The notes under the pieces were generated by a model that did not search any database, had not been told where the DNA came from, and saw nothing but the letters and a program-made list of their open reading frames with translations. This document shows positions 61,736-64,000 of a DNA stretch of 64,000 nucleotides, piece after piece. The stretch spans positions 3,558,501-3,622,500 of the forward strand of contig CANXME010000213.1 in assembly GCA_948144175.1 (NCBI GenBank), written 5' to 3'. The position numbers were made by a program, and so were the translations under genes. This stretch comes from Closterium sp. NIES-65. Its lineage: Eukaryota > Streptophyta > Zygnematophyceae > Desmidiales > Closteriaceae. Numbering within the stretch: the first letter of the stretch is position 1; each line of letters starts with the position of its first letter.

Positions 61736-61867
61736 TGTCAAACATTATATATGTTCTGCTTGTGTAGGCTACAGTGGGTTAGCCTATAGGGGGTACACAA
61801 TTCTAGGGTTTCCTACTTGTACTCATTTCACTGCTAGTTCATTCATTCCTGTTCGCTTATTCTCACA
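61736..61867 (+). repeat. 3' LTR of element I
   Basis: 132 bp, preceded by the purine tract CTATGGGGGTG. Confidence 0.97.
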
Positions 61868-62359
61868 CATGCTGGCAGTGACCGAATCCTTCGGCTGATA
61901 TACCTCAACGAGGTGTTTCCAGGCTTCCAAGGCTGGAGCGGCGCTCGCTTTGTAGGAGCGAATGTTGAGTTGTTCTGCAGGCGTAGTACTGAGGGACTCG
62001 TTGTAGTACTGAGCCCTAGCATCGTCGGTGTCTTCCACCGGTTTTGCGTAGGAGCCGTCGAAGTGATGCTAGATCTGCGCTATCTGTAGGAGGAGCTCAA
62101 GCTCGAAACTCCATGTATAGAAATCTCTGCCGTCAAAAGCGGCAGTAGTCTTGATTTTTGAAACGCTGAGGAAGCGTGCTTGCGTAGAATTAATGACTTC
62201 ATCACTTGGACGGGGGGCAGTAGTTGTTGATTTGTCTGTGTCAAGGGAGAAGGTGTGCGCGGCGGTATCACGGCTTTTCGCAGCCGGTTGTCCAGGTTGA
62301 ACTATTTGGGAAGATGTTCCCGCATCGTCTTTGGGCAGTTCTTGGATATCTTTCTCCAT
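61868..62359 (-). pseudogene. Family-2 copia element H, gag N-terminal part
   Basis: Minus-strand frame from ATG 62359 (MEKDIQELPKDDAGTSS), through TTAAFDGRDFYTWSFELELL, a stop after QIAQI near 62070, then EDTDDARAQYYNE, ALEAWKHLVEVYQPKDSVTASM to the insertion site of element I. AWKHLVEVY is typical of the UBN2 Gag of plant copia elements. Confidence 0.85.
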
Positions 62360-62583
62360 AGTTGATAGTCGCGAAAATAATTGCTCGAGTGCGGCAGTTC
62401 TGATCGTGGTTGTCGCCTCATTTGTCGCAGCCGGGTTGGTTTGCCCTTCGGCCGTCAGATTTGCTTGGCCTTCCGGATCCTCCGACCATCTTGGTCTTGG
62501 AGCGTGTGCCGCTCGCCAGGTCTTGGTTCGGCGAATTTCACGGAAGTGAAGTTGCGAAGAATCCCTGAGTAGCTCTCATACCA
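62360..62583 (-). other. 5' leader and primer site of element H
   Basis: Untranslated leader between the 5' LTR and gag. The primer site TGGTATGAGAGC lies at 62572-62583 on the minus strand. No tandem repeat and no GGGCCCACC block here, unlike family 1. Confidence 0.7.
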
Positions 62584-62736
62584 TGTTACGATCCCATGGG
62601 GGACTTAGCGAAGGATTGGTCAGGGTTGATCGCAGGGTAGTGTTGCAGCGGAAGTAGTGAACTTAGGTCAGGGTGAATGTAAATGACTGAGATGATAATA
62701 GCATGCATGCATCAGGTTTATATAAGAATACAAGGG
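62584..62736 (-). repeat. 5' LTR of element H, interrupted by element J
   Basis: On the minus strand it ends ...GGGATCGTAACA before the primer site. It is cut at 62736 by the insertion of J and continues beyond the window. AAGGG at 62732-62736 should be the J target duplication. Confidence 0.75.
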
Positions 62737-62867
62737 TGTCAGAACATATAGCTTACTTGTTTCTGTAGGCTATACTGGGGTATCTCATAAGGGGTACAAC
62801 ACAATCAGGGTTTCCTATTTGTACTCACTTCGTTCATAGTCATTCCATTCTCGTTCAATTCTTCTCA
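62737..62867 (+). repeat. 5' LTR of element J
   Basis: 131 bp, TGTCAGAACATATAGC...CAATTCTTCTCA. Confidence 0.85.
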
Positions 62868-62914
62868 TGGAATCAGAGCAGGTCCCCTCCTAGGGACTGT
62901 TCCTAGGGCCCACC
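62868..62914 (+). promoter_or_regulatory. Primer-binding site, hairpin and GGGCCCACC box of element J
   Basis: Stem GGTCCC (62881-62886) with GGGACT (62893-62898); GGGCCCACC at 62906-62914. Confidence 0.8.
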
Positions 62915-62997
62915 GAAGCGCGCCCCGAGGCGCGCGTTCTTTTTTTTTTTTTAGCGACCCTGCGTGTCGCCCCTACCGTCGCGCTCCCTCCGCTCCC

Positions 62998-63480
62998 TCC
63001 TCTGACGGCCGCCCGCCCTAGTGCCCTGACGGCCGCCCGCTCTAGCGCCCGAACGCCGACGGCCCTAGCGCCCTGACGGCCGCCCGCCCTAGCGCCCTGA
63101 CGGCCGCCCGCCCTAGCGCCCGAGCGCCGCCCGCCCTAGCGCCTGAGCGCCGCCCGCCCTAGCGCCCGAGCGCCGCCCGCCCCAGAGCCCTGACGGCCGC
63201 CCGCCCTAGCGCCCGTGCGCCGCTCGCCCTAGCGCCCTGACGGCCGCCCGCCCTAGCGCCCGTGCGCCACTCGCCCTAGCGCCCTGACGGCCGCCCGCCC
63301 TGGCGCCCGAACGCAGCCCGCCCTAGCGCCCTGACGGCCGCCCGCCCTAGCGCCCTGACGGCCGGCCGCCCGCCCTAGCGCCCGAGCGCCGACCGCCCTT
63401 TCGCCCTTACGGCCGCCCGCCCGAGCGCCTGAGCGCCGCCCGTCGTCGCCCCAACGCCCTAGCGCCCGACGCCCGCGAGC
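62998..63480 (+). repeat. Minisatellite leader of element J
   Basis: About 20 units of the same CGCCCGCCCTAGCGCCCTGACGG-like repeat as element I, followed by GAGCCGCCC units to about 63730. Confidence 0.85.
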
Positions 63481-63867
63481 CGCCCGTCGCAGCCGCCCGT
63501 GAGCTCCCTGAGCCGCCCGCGCCGCCGTCCCTGAGCCACCTGTGCAGCCGCCCGCGAGCCGCCAGCGAGCCGCCCGTCGCGACACCCGCGCCGCACGAGC
63601 CGCCCGTACAGCCGAGCCGCCCGAGCCGCCCGAGCCGCCCGCGCCGCCCCAGCAACCCGAGCCGCCCGAGCCGCCCGAGCCGCCCGAGCCGCCCGAGCCG
63701 CCAGCGCCGCCCCAGCAACCCGAGCCGCCCGGGCAACCTGAGGAGCCGAGCTCCTGCTCCTGCGTGGCTGCTGCTGCTCCAAGGCGTGCGTAGCTGCTGT
63801 TCTGCCGAATTGCTGAGCCGCTGTGCTACCCGACTCTTCGTGCCCGGTGAGACAATCAGCTGCTGCA

Positions 63868-64000
63868 ATGGCCACCCCCAGTGTCCTGTCTTTTGACGCT
63901 GAGGGTCGCGCCATTGACTTTCCAGTCTGGATTGAGGACCTGCAGCTGTACTTACTGTGCGATGCGATCGATGAGGTTTCTCTCTTTGACTTTGTCTCTG
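63868..64000 (+). CDS. Element J gag, N-terminal 44 codons (partial)
   Basis: ATG 63868 opens MATPSVLSFDAEGRAIDFP, closely matching the start of the gag of F (MATPSVLAFDAEGPAIDFD) and less closely those of A and B. The frame is open to the window end. The short match is enough to identify a family-1 Gag; whether the rest is intact cannot be seen. Confidence 0.85.
   Translation, partial: MATPSVLSFDAEGRAIDFPVWIEDLQLYLLCDAIDEVSLFDFVS

Larger units (their letters stand above)
54701..61867 (+). mobile_element. Family-1 copia element I, youngest insertion, identical LTRs
   Basis: Two 132-bp LTRs (TGTCAAACATTATATATG...TTATTCTCACA) with no difference that I can find, flanked by CATGC at 54696-54700 and 61868-61872. 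It lies in the gag of element H; removing it and one CATGC restores the H reading across DSVTASM/LLRQLLE. Primer site TGGTATCGAGCAGG at 54833. Despite its youth it lacks the N-terminal Gag and has broken pol, so it must have been mobilised in trans or was damaged during reverse transcription. Confidence 0.95.
62737..64000 (+). mobile_element. Family-1 copia element J (5' part; continues beyond window)
   Basis: 5' LTR, primer site TGGAATCAGAGCAGG, hairpin, GGGCCCACC, GC-rich minisatellite leader and the beginning of gag. It is inserted in the H LTR. Confidence 0.88.

Overview
The window is nuclear DNA of a eukaryote, most consistent with a streptophyte green alga or another early-diverging plant. 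I infer this from plant-type Ty1/copia elements primed by initiator Met-tRNA (12-13 nt primer sites starting TGGTATCAGAGC or close variants), 5-bp target-site duplications, an intron-containing host gene and high GC. The species cannot be fixed from the sequence alone. There is no bacterial or organellar gene content.

Only one host gene is recognisable: a six-exon EGT1-type ergothioneine biosynthesis gene on the minus strand (24323 to 19969). It fuses an EgtD-like histidine methyltransferase, a DinB-like iron-binding domain and an FGE-sulfatase-like domain. Host-type sequence without a recognisable gene lies at about 24525-26066 and 31885-33219.

Everything else is nested LTR retrotransposons. 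Family 1 (gag starting MA(S/T)xxVLxFD, LTRs of 121-132 bp, a Gly/Ala/Glu/Pro repeat hinge between integrase and RT) supplies B (9410-16639, minus), K (26067-31879, plus), A (34709-43298, plus), F (to 49173, minus), G (49179-51612, minus), I (54701-61867, plus) and J (62737 to the window end, plus). Family 2 (UBN2-type gag, CCHC knuckle, WG/GW-rich linker) supplies D (2-6092, plus), C (6309-9409 and 16640-17028, minus), E (17046-19825, plus) and H (51613-54700 and 61868-62736, minus). Short LTR elements without pol sit at 651-2005, 33220-34568, 41274-42587 and 27130-27506; the last is a 377-bp TRIM.

The nesting can be read from exact 5-bp duplications: B in C (GCGGC), I in H (CATGC), the 1.3-kb element in A (CTCGG), A in a family-1 LTR (AAGGA), a short element in D (GCAAG), another short element in unknown DNA (TGCTG), K in host DNA (ACTCG), and the TRIM (CAGGT) inside a possible DNA transposon inside K. 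LTR divergence by eye gives an order of age: I (0 differences), 41274-42587 (2/259), TRIM (2/142), A (2/126), K (3/123), B (6/132), short pol-less elements (8-9/140).

Every polyprotein here carries stops, frameshifts or deletions, including that of I, whose LTRs are identical. The most notable unexplained signals are a covarying hairpin plus GGGCCCACC block directly after the primer site in autonomous and pol-less elements alike, WG/GW repeats in family-2 polyproteins, a REWY/REWF motif repeated in both Gag and the integrase-RT hinge, and an in-frame 96-nt duplicate exon in the EGT1 gene.
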